From Neobacillus nitrireducens (GTDB lineage Bacteria > Bacillota > Bacilli > Bacillales > Cytobacillaceae), in the NCBI RefSeq assembly GCF_030915405.1, contig NZ_CP133262.1, positions 2,604,001 to 2,668,000 on the forward strand: a stretch of DNA of 64,000 bases, read 5' to 3'. Below the pieces are notes generated by a model. It was not told where the DNA came from and searched no databases. It saw only the letters and a list, made by a program, of their open reading frames with translations. Position 1 is the first letter of the stretch. Each line of letters opens with the position of its first letter. Positions 43,124 to 52,061 of this stretch are shown piece by piece. The position numbers and the translations under genes were made by a program.

Positions 43124-44308
43124 TTAATAGACATCACGTTGGTAACGACCTTGCTTCTGCATATCTTTTAGATAGGCCTCTGCTTCTTCGCGGCTCATTG
43201 ATCCTTCATTTTCAATTACGTTAATAAGTGTTTCATTGACGTCTTTCGCCATATATTCCTTATCCCCGCAAACGTAGAAATAAGCGCCTTTTTCAAGCCA
43301 TTCAAATAGTTCTTTACTATGTTCAAGCATTTTAGTTTGAACATAGACTTTTTGAGTTGTGTCGCGGGAAAATGCCGCATCTAGTTTAGTCAGTATCCCA
43401 TCTTGCTGATATTTTTCCAATTCATCTTGATAAAGGAAATCTGAAGCCGCATGCTGGTCTCCAAAAAACAGCCATGACTGGCCTGTTCCTTTATTCACGG
43501 CACGTTCTTGTAAAAAAGAACGGAATGGTGCAATACCTGTCCCAGGTCCAACCATAATAATATCTTGGTCAGAAGACTCTGGCAAATGGAAATGTTTATT
43601 TGCTTGAACAAAGACTGGAATTGTATCTCCCTCTTTCAACCGTTCAGCAAATGAAATAGAACAAACCCCTTTACGATCCCGTCCATGAGCTGTGTAGCGA
43701 ACAGCACCGATAGTCAAATGAACTTCCTCGGGATTCGCTGCAATGCTGCTTGCAATTGAATAGAGGCGCGGTGTCATTTTTCTTAAGATAGCGACCATTT
43801 CTTGGGCAGTAGCTTTCCATGGACCGAATTCACGTAACATATCAAGCAAATCTCGGCCATAGCAATATTCTTTCAATTGAGTTGTATTTTCAACCAAGAG
43901 AAGCGTTTGTAACTCTTCATTTTCTGTAAATGCAGCAGCCTGCTGTAAAATCTTTTTTGAAAGTAAGGTAATTTCAAAGTAATTGGTAAGCGCTTCCGCT
44001 AATGGTAAATTTTCACCTTGCTTATTGATCGTAACAAGTGCTTCTTCATCCCAATGCATTTCCTCAAGTAGTGAGGCAACCAGGTCTGGATCATTGGAAG
44101 GAATAATACCAAGAGCATCACCCGGTACATAAGAAAGGCCTGACCCTTCTAGTGATAACTCAATATGCCTTGTTTCTTTATTAGAACCTGATCCATTTAA
44201 ATCAATATTCCGAAGAACTTTTGCTTGAAACGGATTTGTTCTTGAAAAGGTTGTTTGAACCAATGTGTCCTTTTGGGCCGTATTCGGGTTTTTCAAAGTA
44301 ATTTGCAT
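43124..44308 (-). CDS. Sulfite reductase flavoprotein-like diflavin reductase lacking the FMN domain
   Basis: 394 residues corresponding to the FAD- and NADPH-binding half of CysJ/cytochrome P450 reductase. Seen: GDALGIIPSND near residue 63, the FAD motif RLYSIASS near 193, GVCSISFAERL, NADPH site GPGTGIAPFRSFLQER near 263, YVCGDKEYMAKDV and the C-terminal RYQRDVY. The N-terminal flavodoxin of full-length CysJ (~600 residues) is missing, and the gene has a clean start with GGGAGG, so this is a natural short form, not a broken one. No cysI is adjacent; the acceptor could be a separate flavodoxin or another protein. Confidence 0.85.
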   Translation of the reverse strand: MQITLKNPNTAQKDTLVQTTFSRTNPFQAKVLRNIDLNGSGSNKETRHIELSLEGSGLSYVPGDALGIIPSNDPDLVASLLEEMHWDEEALVTINKQGENLPLAEALTNYFEITLLSKKILQQAAAFTENEELQTLLLVENTTQLKEYCYGRDLLDMLREFGPWKATAQEMVAILRKMTPRLYSIASSIAANPEEVHLTIGAVRYTAHGRDRKGVCSISFAERLKEGDTIPVFVQANKHFHLPESSDQDIIMVGPGTGIAPFRSFLQERAVNKGTGQSWLFFGDQHAASDFLYQDELEKYQQDGILTKLDAAFSRDTTQKVYVQTKMLEHSKELFEWLEKGAYFYVCGDKEYMAKDVNETLINVIENEGSMSREEAEAYLKDMQKQGRYQRDVY

Positions 44309-44460
44309 GTTTCTTAACCTCCCAAAAAATTTAATATAATATACATATTAACATGGATTATGGGATTTTAGATGTGTGTTTTCCCACAACCTATTTCCAA
44401 CTTCTTTAATACCAAGAGAATTTACCTATTAATGTTAAAGTGCTGGTACCCTGGTATAAA

Positions 44461-44502
44461 AAAAGGCCGCAGTCAGGAGCTGATTTTCCTGACTGCGGCT
44501 TT
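44461..44502 (-). terminator. Terminator of the enhancer-binding regulator gene
   Basis: GCCGCAGTCAGGA / TCCTGACTGCGGC perfect 13-bp stem with a T run on the minus strand. Nothing else is recognised in 44309-44460. Confidence 0.9.
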
Positions 44503-44544
44503 AGACAGAGTCTTTTTTGTTTCTTCTAATTCCTCGAAATAAGG

Positions 44545-45933
44545 CTATTTACCAAGGGCATTATCCATCTTCTTTAACTTTCGATAAATAACCGATCGAT
44601 CAACGCCTAATCTTTTTGCGGCTTCTGTCGCATTTCCACTATACGCGTCGAGCACATGTTTAATGTATCTTCCCTCAACAATCGATGTAAAATCTTTTAA
44701 TGTACATTGTTTATCCAGATTCCTTTTAATAAAATGGTCAATTGCAAACCAATCAGTCACAGCATCCTCCGCAGACTGTTGGATGCTTTGCTGCTCAATG
44801 ACAACCAGACGCTCGACATAATTTCTTAGTTCTCTGGCATTTCCAGGCCAATCAGATTTAAGTATTCTTTGAAACTCATCTGCACTAAGGACGACCTTAT
44901 CTTGATATTTCTCATTAAATTCCGCTAAGAAGTAGGATATTAATCCAACAATGTCCAATTTCCGATTACGAAGTGGTGGAATATGAATAGGAATGACGTT
45001 AATCCGATAATATAAGTCCTCCCGGAACATTCCTTTTTTCACCATCTTCCATAAATCACGGTTGGTCGCAGCAATAATCCGGCAATTGATGGGCACATTT
45101 TGCACGCCGCCCACTCGTCTCACTTCATTATTATCGATTACCCTAAGCAATTTCGCTTGCATTTCGAGCGGCATTTCAGCAATTTCATCTAGGAACAAAA
45201 CGCCATCATTCGCCAACTCAATGATGCCTTTCTTCTTCACATCTGCCCCGAGGAAAGCAGCTTTCTCATAGCCAAACAACTCTTGTTCAAATAAAGTTGG
45301 CGGGATTGCCGCACAATTGATGGTAACAAACGGACCTTGAGATCGATCACTTTTCTGATGGATATAGCGGGCAACTACTTCCTTCCCGGTACCTGACTCG
45401 CCATAAATTAAAACCTTGCTGTCATAGGAGGCGATTTGATTGCAGACCTTTACAATTTGCTTCATCGCCAGGCTCTCGGCGACAAAACTAATTTCTGCTC
45501 TAGTGTCCTGTATATCTGTTTTACTTTTACCATTTATATTTTGTATGTTAGTGGGTTCAGTGGCTATAGGGAATTTTCCGTTATATTCATTGGAGGTGGT
45601 GACCACAAGCCGGAGCTCTCCATCCTTTTGAAAGATAGGAGTTGCCGTCGATTTAATATGGAACCCTCGGTTGGTATCAACAGCCCGTGATACCCTTTGC
45701 TTGGTTTCAATTGCTTCCATTGTAATAGAACGTTTATAATAACCGGCCTTCACTAAATCTTGAACGTTCATTTTTAATAATTCATCTAGTGAGATACCAA
45801 TTGTCAGTGCGGTAAAATCATTGGATATTAGAATATTTCCCTTTGCATCCGTTACGAATAAGGTAGAAGGCAAATCGTTGATGTCCTGAACCTTAAAGTT
45901 ACTTTTAGATTTCTCAATCACCTTTTTCTTCAT
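44545..45933 (-). CDS. Enhancer-binding-type regulator (PAS-AAA-Fis) with degenerate GAFTGA loop
   Basis: 462 residues from the ATG at 45933 (AAGGGTG nine bases before). N-terminal PAS domain about 20-120 (STLFVTDAKGNILISND), AAA+ ATPase with Walker A GESGTGKEVVARYI near 178, Walker B GVLFLDEIAEMP, sensor/R-finger region NCRIIAATNRDL, and a C-terminal Fis helix-turn-helix (EAAKRLGVDRSVIYRKLKKM). The sigma-54 contact loop, normally GAFTGA, reads AAFLGA (bases 45244-45261), losing the critical Thr. Regulators without GAFTGA usually do not use sigma-54. It lies after the CoA-transferase operon, separated by a terminator, and may regulate it. Confidence 0.88.
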   Translation of the reverse strand: MKKKVIEKSKSNFKVQDINDLPSTLFVTDAKGNILISNDFTALTIGISLDELLKMNVQDLVKAGYYKRSITMEAIETKQRVSRAVDTNRGFHIKSTATPIFQKDGELRLVVTTSNEYNGKFPIATEPTNIQNINGKSKTDIQDTRAEISFVAESLAMKQIVKVCNQIASYDSKVLIYGESGTGKEVVARYIHQKSDRSQGPFVTINCAAIPPTLFEQELFGYEKAAFLGADVKKKGIIELANDGVLFLDEIAEMPLEMQAKLLRVIDNNEVRRVGGVQNVPINCRIIAATNRDLWKMVKKGMFREDLYYRINVIPIHIPPLRNRKLDIVGLISYFLAEFNEKYQDKVVLSADEFQRILKSDWPGNARELRNYVERLVVIEQQSIQQSAEDAVTDWFAIDHFIKRNLDKQCTLKDFTSIVEGRYIKHVLDAYSGNATEAAKRLGVDRSVIYRKLKKMDNALGK

Positions 45934-46030
45934 TCTTATCAACACCCTTCTGCTATTATTCATTCCTTAATTATAAAGATATAGCACTATCATGACGGTA
46001 GATATATTATGACAAATTCATTAAATACAA

Positions 46031-46063
46031 AAAAAACAGTACCTTAGACTTAAGGCACTGTTT
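46031..46063 (-). terminator. Terminator of the CoA-transferase operon
   Basis: AAACAGTACCTTA / TAAGGCACTGTTT stem with one mismatch, T run on the minus strand, 18 bases past the FabK-like stop. Confidence 0.85.
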
Positions 46064-46080
46064 GATTTAAAACAAAACTT

Positions 46081-47046
46081 TTAAACTAGTACTAACTCTT
46101 TTTCTTCTTCCATAACAGTAATTTTACCAAGGTTATTTAATACTTCTTGTGCTTCTGCAAACATACTAGTAATCATTTCTTCAACCGTTGTAATTTCCTG
46201 GACTAAACCACAAATTTGTCCAGCCATTACCGATCCACGATCTGTGTCACCTTCAAACACGGCTTTACGTAATGACCCTAATGAAATTTTTTCTAGTTCA
46301 TCACGCGAAGCATTTTGTCTTTCAAGCTCTTGGAATTCAGCAATCATGCTGTTTTTAATGCTTCGTACGGGTCCACCTAGGCTGCGCCCTGTAACAGTAG
46401 TACTTGTATCATCTGCATTGATTACTGCAAGTTTGAAGTTTTCATGTGTTGGACATTCTACTGTTGCTAAGAAACGTGTTCCCACTTGAACACCTTGTGC
46501 ACCTAAAGCAAATGCGGCCGCAATACCACGTCCATCTGCAATACCACCCGCACCAATAACAGGGATGGAAACCGCACTGGTTACTTGAGGTAAGAGCGCC
46601 ATAGTTGTTGTTTCACCTACGTGACCGCCTGCCTCCGTGCCTTCAGCGACAATGGCATCAACGCCTAATGCTTCCATTTTCTTAGCAATTTTCACAGAGG
46701 GAACAACTGGAATGACTGTAATTCCATGTTCTTTGAAAATGGGCATATAAGGTGCTGGTGTACCTGCACCTGTTGTAACAATTTTTACGCCTTCTTCAAT
46801 GACTACTTCAATTAGTTCCGGGATATTTTTCATCATTAGCATTAAATTAACTGCAAATGGTTTGTTGGTAATTTCTTTGGTTTTTCTGATTTCTTCACGA
46901 AGACGATCGGCAGTAAGTCCGCCAGAACCGATTATTCCTAAACCACCGGCATTGGATACCGCACCAGCTAAAGGGGCAAGCGCAATTTGCGCCATACCTC
47001 CTTGAAAAATGGGATATTTGATTCCTAATAATTTTGTGATATTCAT
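46081..47046 (-). CDS. FabK/nitronate monooxygenase-family flavoprotein
   Basis: 321 residues from the ATG at 47046 behind GGAGG. FMN-dependent TIM barrel: LLGIKYPIFQGGMAQIALAP at the start, AVSNAGGLGIIGSGG near 30, TEAGGHVGE near residue 142, GAGGIADGRGIAAAFALGA and GTRFLATVEC. The pattern fits enoyl-ACP reductase II (FabK) as well as nitronate monooxygenases; sequence alone does not decide. As last gene of an operon with a CoA-transferase and an organic-acid transporter, it may reduce an unsaturated acyl-CoA or handle a nitroalkane (inference). Confidence 0.8.
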   Translation of the reverse strand: MNITKLLGIKYPIFQGGMAQIALAPLAGAVSNAGGLGIIGSGGLTADRLREEIRKTKEITNKPFAVNLMLMMKNIPELIEVVIEEGVKIVTTGAGTPAPYMPIFKEHGITVIPVVPSVKIAKKMEALGVDAIVAEGTEAGGHVGETTTMALLPQVTSAVSIPVIGAGGIADGRGIAAAFALGAQGVQVGTRFLATVECPTHENFKLAVINADDTSTTVTGRSLGGPVRSIKNSMIAEFQELERQNASRDELEKISLGSLRKAVFEGDTDRGSVMAGQICGLVQEITTVEEMITSMFAEAQEVLNNLGKITVMEEEKELVLV

Positions 47047-47088
47047 GTCGTTTTCCTCCAATAAGTTAATAAGTTAATAGTATTTTAG

Positions 47089-48330
47089 TTAAGCCACTTT
47101 TGGTGTAGTTGTGTTTGTTTGTTTCTTCTTGTCCATTGCTTGGAACACAAAAGTTAAGGCGAAGCCTACAAGTGAAATCACTAACGCGATATAGAAAGCA
47201 TTGGTGAATTGACCACCATTTGCTGCAGCCACTGTATTGGCAATTCTAGGGCCGAAGAATGCTGCACCTGAGTAGCCAATAAAGGTCACCCCATAGTTGA
47301 CACCATAATACTTCATTCCGAATTTCTCACCCACAATCGAAGGGAAAATTCCCATTGTACCGCCAAAGCATAAGCCAATTCCTACAATCGCAACCGCAAA
47401 GCCGGCAATAGAAGTGGATAATGCGATCGTTAACATCATCGCAGCAATAACAATATAGATCATCATTAGACATTTTGTACGGCCGATCTTATCAGAGATT
47501 GCTCCCCAGAAGACACGTCCTGTACAGTTACTTAATGAATATAAACTTACAAATAATGCCGCAGTTGCAGGCGTTAAGCCAAACATGGTCTGTCCAATAA
47601 CGGAAGCATTTGAGGTAACCATCATTCCGGAAAGAGCGCCGATTAAGAACAAACTTGCAATCACGTAAAAGATTGGTTTTTTAATCATTTCATTCCAAGC
47701 AATATTGACGCCGCCTTTATTCGGACCTGCTGCTGCAGGTGGAGTCCATCCTGCTGGAATAAACCCGGCCGGACAAGCTTTTACTAGAAAGCTGCAGCTT
47801 AAAATGACAACTAAGAAAGCTATTCCAAGCGTAATAAGTGCAAACTGAACACCGTTACTTGTAATTAGGGCGTTGGCAATTGGCGCAATGACAATGGTTC
47901 CACCACCATACCCTGCTGTTACAATCCCAGCTGCAAGACCTCTTTTGTCGGGAAACAGTTTAACAGAGTTACCAATCGTTGCTGAATAAACAATCCCTTG
48001 ACCCAACCCGGTAATAACACCGTAGGTAATGTACAACATCCAAGGAGCCGTAGCTAAGCCTGATAGGATAAATCCTAAACCAAACATGGAACCGCCAAGG
48101 ATAATCGCAGTCTTGGCCCCGCCTTTATCAACTAATTTCCCTCCCAAGATCATCGGGATAGGTGAGATCGCAGCATTAATAGTAAAGGCCATCATAATTT
48201 CCGGCATAGTCACATGGAATACGTTCGTTAAAGGCATGGCGAAAATACTGAATGCATAAATGGCACCAACACATATGTTAATAATCGTAGATGCAATAAG
48301 AATCTTCCAACGGTTAATCTGAATGTTCAT
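47089..48330 (-). CDS. OFA-family MFS organic acid transporter
   Basis: 413 residues from the ATG at 48330 (AGGAAGGAAA upstream). Twelve TM helices; the MFS/OFA signatures are GGKLVDKGGAKTA near residue 58, GLGQGIVYSATIGNSVKLFP near 108, and GRVFWGAISDKIGRTK in the second half. OFA members exchange or import oxalate, formate, pyruvate or related acids. Second gene of the operon, probably importing the acid activated by the CoA-transferase. Confidence 0.88.
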   Translation of the reverse strand: MNIQINRWKILIASTIINICVGAIYAFSIFAMPLTNVFHVTMPEIMMAFTINAAISPIPMILGGKLVDKGGAKTAIILGGSMFGLGFILSGLATAPWMLYITYGVITGLGQGIVYSATIGNSVKLFPDKRGLAAGIVTAGYGGGTIVIAPIANALITSNGVQFALITLGIAFLVVILSCSFLVKACPAGFIPAGWTPPAAAGPNKGGVNIAWNEMIKKPIFYVIASLFLIGALSGMMVTSNASVIGQTMFGLTPATAALFVSLYSLSNCTGRVFWGAISDKIGRTKCLMMIYIVIAAMMLTIALSTSIAGFAVAIVGIGLCFGGTMGIFPSIVGEKFGMKYYGVNYGVTFIGYSGAAFFGPRIANTVAAANGGQFTNAFYIALVISLVGFALTFVFQAMDKKKQTNTTTPKVA

Positions 48331-48407
48331 CGCTTTTGTTTCCTTCCTATTTTGGATTAGTCGGCAAGGCAACCTGCTTTCTGCCCTGCCAACTGATTTA
48401 TTCATTT

Positions 48408-50009
48408 CTACCCTGCTGGAACAAGCTCAGGTTCGTTACAGGTTTCCTTCTTCTCTTCAATGATTGCTTTCAATTTACCCCAGTTTTCTTGGAACATCGC
48501 CGGATCCATTTCTTTTAGTTCTGCTGAAATGACCGGAGTGAATTCCATTTGCGCCAGAATATCTTTCTGTAAATCTACACCTGGTGCCATTTCTGTTAAG
48601 GTCACTCTACCGTCAATCAGTTCAAATACCGCACGCTCCGTCACATAGACGACTGGCTGATTGATTTGTGAAGCATAAGAACCACTGAAAGTGACTTGCT
48701 GAACCTTTTTAATAAATTTCTTTGCTTTACCTTCTTGTAAAATTTGCAATCTGCCATCCTCCACCTTCACCTGCAGACCCCCTGCTGTAAAGGTTCCGGC
48801 AAAGACTAGTTTTTTGGCAGATTGAGAGATATTAATAAATCCGCCGCAGCCAGCGACACGAGTACCAAATTTACTTACGTTTACGTTGCCAAATTCGTCT
48901 GTCTGCGCTAATCCAAGAACGGATAGGTCAATACCGCCGCCATCATAAAAATCAAACTGAGAATCGTGGTCCACTATTGCTTCAGAGTTAAACGCATGGC
49001 CAAAGTCCTTCAAACCTGCTGGAACACCACCAACGGAACCGGCTTCGGTTGTCAGCATAAGTTGATCGTTCACACCTTCTTCTGCTGCTATCGTTCCAAC
49101 GCAGACTGGGATTCCCACACCAAGATTTAAGATCGTATTGGGCTGAAGTTCAGCTGCGGAACGACGGGCAATGACTTTCCGTTCATCAAGCGGAAGTGCT
49201 TCAATCCCATCCACTGGTACTTTTACCTGGCCGGAAAAGGCTGGGTTATAATAGGTATTTTCTGTTTGGAAGTGATTTTCCGGTTTTGCTACGACAATAT
49301 AATCAACTAAAATCCCCGGTACTTTAATATCCTTTGGATTTAATGTGCCATTTTTAGCAACTGTCTCGACTTGAGCAATGACGATTCCGCCGGAGTTGTG
49401 TACGGCTTGAGCAACAGGCAGTACCTCCATGTGCAATCCTTCTTTTTCAAGTGTTAAGTTGCCGTTCTCATCCGCTACCGTTCCGCGGATAAGGCCGACC
49501 TGGATCGGAAAAGATTTATAGAATAACCACTCATCTCCCTCAATCTCGATTACCTTGACGATATCTTCTTTAGTAGAAGGCGACATCTTTCCACCTTCAA
49601 GGCGGGGGTCGACAAAAGTTCCCATTCCTACTTTTGTAATTACACCAGGCCGTTTTGCTGCGATTTCCCGGTACAACTGGGTGATGACACCTTGCGGCAA
49701 GTTATATGCTTCGCATTTGTCTTCTTCGATTAATTTCGCCATGCCTGGAGAGGCAATCGCAATCCCGCCAATCCAGCGTTTTACTAATCCTTCATAACCT
49801 AGGTGGCTCATTCCTTTATCCCGGCGGTTACCAACTGCACTTGAATGCATAACCGTTAAGTTCTTGGGGTATCCTGTTTGTAAAAAACGTTCTTCAATGG
49901 AAATTCCCATTTCTTCTGCCCAGCAAGATAATCCAAAACCAGTTGCAGCTAGGGTATCGCCATCCTTAATCAACTCGGCAGCTTTTGCAGCTGAAATTAC
50001 TTTTGACAT
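48408..50009 (-). CDS. Acyl-CoA:acetate/3-ketoacid-type CoA-transferase (fused subunits)
   Basis: 533 residues from the ATG at 50009 with AGGAG eight bases upstream. Family I CoA-transferase with both halves in one chain: N-terminal VISAAKAAELIKDGDTLAAT, LPQGVITQLYREIAAKRPG near 127, MGTFVDPRLEGGK, and the C-terminal half with GVGIPVCVG near 318 and the catalytic Glu in TTEAGSVGGVP near 342. This size and pattern fit propionate CoA-transferase/YdiF. It transfers CoA to a carboxylate taken up by the adjacent OFA carrier. Two Fnr-type boxes upstream suggest anaerobic expression. Confidence 0.9.
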   Translation of the reverse strand: MSKVISAAKAAELIKDGDTLAATGFGLSCWAEEMGISIEERFLQTGYPKNLTVMHSSAVGNRRDKGMSHLGYEGLVKRWIGGIAIASPGMAKLIEEDKCEAYNLPQGVITQLYREIAAKRPGVITKVGMGTFVDPRLEGGKMSPSTKEDIVKVIEIEGDEWLFYKSFPIQVGLIRGTVADENGNLTLEKEGLHMEVLPVAQAVHNSGGIVIAQVETVAKNGTLNPKDIKVPGILVDYIVVAKPENHFQTENTYYNPAFSGQVKVPVDGIEALPLDERKVIARRSAAELQPNTILNLGVGIPVCVGTIAAEEGVNDQLMLTTEAGSVGGVPAGLKDFGHAFNSEAIVDHDSQFDFYDGGGIDLSVLGLAQTDEFGNVNVSKFGTRVAGCGGFINISQSAKKLVFAGTFTAGGLQVKVEDGRLQILQEGKAKKFIKKVQQVTFSGSYASQINQPVVYVTERAVFELIDGRVTLTEMAPGVDLQKDILAQMEFTPVISAELKEMDPAMFQENWGKLKAIIEEKKETCNEPELVPAG

Positions 50010-50055
50010 GTCATCCACTCCTAATTTAGTTTCAGTTTTACTGTAAGTTTCGTTT

Positions 50056-50071
50056 TGTGAATTATTTCACA
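50056..50071. promoter_or_regulatory. Fnr/Crp-type box, perfect
   Basis: TGTGAATTATTTCACA is an exact TGTGA-N6-TCACA palindrome, 47 bases before the CoA-transferase start. Confidence 0.65.
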
Positions 50072-50124
50072 ATATTTAATAAAAAAAATGGCTTTTTCTT
50101 TTTTGTAAGCTTGTCGTTAATGTT

Positions 50125-50140
50125 TGTGAATCATTTCACT
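50125..50140. promoter_or_regulatory. Fnr/Crp-type box, one mismatch
   Basis: TGTGAATCATTTCACT, centred 69 bases from the first box. A minus-strand TACAAA about 30 bases downstream (50107-50102) could be the -10 of a class II Fnr-activated promoter. Confidence 0.55.
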
Positions 50141-50739
50141 AACATCCTATGATAGAAACTAATCCACGTCAACCAAGCCAAAAACCTTAAAATAGCTGCC
50201 TTTGATTGTGGCTTTTTTGCCTAAATCAAAACTAGCTTTCATGATGATTATTTTAAAAATCATGCGATTTCAGCCGTATTTTCTACACCAAAAAACTACA
50301 GTTCAAAAGTTCCCTTATGTTCCAGGCTGATATTGTTGACCTGTTGCAAGAAAACAACAACAACACAAACCTTGCTCGCCTCATTTAGATATTTATGGAG
50401 ACTTTTATATCATAAAAATCAGTACTTCCTTTTACGATAAGATTTGTTTTTTTATAAAAAAATTTTTCCCACGGTCCTCTATCTTAAATATTGCAATTTT
50501 ACATCAGCTAATCAACACAAGAATGAGGATACTTTCACTCTACTCTATGGAACAAAATTCTCTTTTGAATCAAAAAAATGTCCTTCATCTACTCAATGAA
50601 GGACAAATTCCATTTTTAGTTTTAATAAAAACTATTAATCATGTTTTACTTGGGCTCTATGAATCTTTTCACCGAAGCAGGGGGGTGGTTCTTGTGATTG
50701 GCACTAACCTCATTAATAACCATAACCATCCCTCTGGAT
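50141..50739. other. Intergenic region with kinase-gene terminator
   Basis: About 600 bases without a supported gene. TGTCCTTCAT / ATGAAGGACA (50579-50605) is a 10-bp hairpin with a seven-T run on the minus strand and ends the histidine kinase transcript. An open plus-strand frame over 50523-50771 overlaps this hairpin and the kinase 3' end and is not taken as a gene. Confidence 0.6.
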
Positions 50740-51948
50740 TCAGGAATTTATTGATGGAAATCGTATGGTGACGGTAGTTCCTTCACCTTTCGTGCTTTCG
50801 AAGTCAATTGTTCCTTTATATTTTGCTGCGATATTATAGCAAATCATCATCCCTAATCCGGTCCCTTTACTTTTTAAAGAATAAAAAGGTGTACCAAGCA
50901 ACTTAATTTCTGCTTCTGACATCCCCTGTCCAAAATCAACTACTTTAATCTCGATGAAATCTTTATTCCTACCAGCCGATACAATTACCGAATCGCCAAC
51001 TTTAGAGGCCTCAATGGCGTTTTTTATAATATTTATTAATAATTGTTTAAACTCTATGTTGTTAGCAGCAATATAGCAATCTTCTACTAAAATTAATTCA
51101 ATCTTATTATCATGTAAAAGCCCATAGGAATGAAGTAGGTCGGTTACACTCTGAAGAACAATCTTTATATTTACGGTTTCTATTTCTGTTTCTTTGCTTG
51201 GCTTGGCTATAGATAAAAATTGAGTAATTACTTGTTCAGCAGTATTTAATTCATCAACTAATAATGTAAAATTTCCTTTTATATCCTCACTAAATCTAGC
51301 GTCTTGTTGGTATAATTGCAAAAAACCTTTCACAACGGTCAAGGGATTTCTAATTTCATGTGCAACAGCAGCTGCTAGTTGTCCAGTTGTCTTTAAACGC
51401 TCTGCTTGCTGAATTTGTTCATAATATAATTGCTGTTTTTTAATTCTTCCTTGCGTTAAATAAAAAATAAAAGAGATTATCACTTGACTCCCGATAAAGT
51501 TGATAACATTTCCGATTAAATCCTGCTTTATATAGGGATACCCATGATCAAAAAGCATAATATAAATAAATGTAAACATGATGGCTAAACTGTTTAATAG
51601 TAAAGAAAAATAAAACAGCTTTGAATCAAAAAACAGAATCGCGATGGCTGGAATAAAACATAGAAAAATAAAGGTCGACCAAGTTTCTGGATATAGAAAG
51701 AACAGCTCATAAAAGTAAACGGACGCTGCTGTAATGATAATCAGTCTAAAAACATGAGTAATATATTTAAGATAAAGTAATAAACATACAGATAGAATGA
51801 CAACAAGACCAATATGAAGAATATAACCAGCATCAAACTTCCCGAAACGCGGATTGTCCATTAACAAACCAATTATCATAATCGCTATTACGATTATTAC
51901 TGTAAAATAATATAACTGTTTATTTACATGAGTATAAAATTCCTTCAT
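50740..51948 (-). CDS. Membrane sensor histidine kinase, KinB-like
   Basis: 402 residues from the ATG at 51948 behind AAAGGAG. About six TM helices in residues 12-165, then HisKA with AAAVAHEIRNPLTVVKGFLQ near 195, and HATPase with NIIKNAIEASKVGD, DFGQGM and GTGLGMMICYNIA. No PAS domain between membrane and kinase parts. The PLTVVKGFLQL form again matches sporulation-type kinases. No cognate regulator gene adjacent. Confidence 0.87.
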   Translation of the reverse strand: MKEFYTHVNKQLYYFTVIIVIAIMIIGLLMDNPRFGKFDAGYILHIGLVVILSVCLLLYLKYITHVFRLIIITAASVYFYELFFLYPETWSTFIFLCFIPAIAILFFDSKLFYFSLLLNSLAIMFTFIYIMLFDHGYPYIKQDLIGNVINFIGSQVIISFIFYLTQGRIKKQQLYYEQIQQAERLKTTGQLAAAVAHEIRNPLTVVKGFLQLYQQDARFSEDIKGNFTLLVDELNTAEQVITQFLSIAKPSKETEIETVNIKIVLQSVTDLLHSYGLLHDNKIELILVEDCYIAANNIEFKQLLINIIKNAIEASKVGDSVIVSAGRNKDFIEIKVVDFGQGMSEAEIKLLGTPFYSLKSKGTGLGMMICYNIAAKYKGTIDFESTKGEGTTVTIRFPSINS

Positions 51949-52061
51949 ACAGACTCCTTTTATATGATTCACTCCTACTATAAAGAAAAAATAATATGGT
52001 TTATATTACCTATTTTTATATTATCATATAAAATTGCTTATCTGTCACTCCCTGGTTTTAG

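Noticed and set aside
50010..50300. Sigma-54 promoter in front of the CoA-transferase gene
   Set aside because: No TGGCAC-N5-TTGC-like element was found on the minus strand; Fnr-type boxes were found instead.
50523..50771. 82-codon plus-strand open frame
   Set aside because: It crosses the kinase terminator hairpin and overlaps the kinase 3' end; no ribosome binding site.
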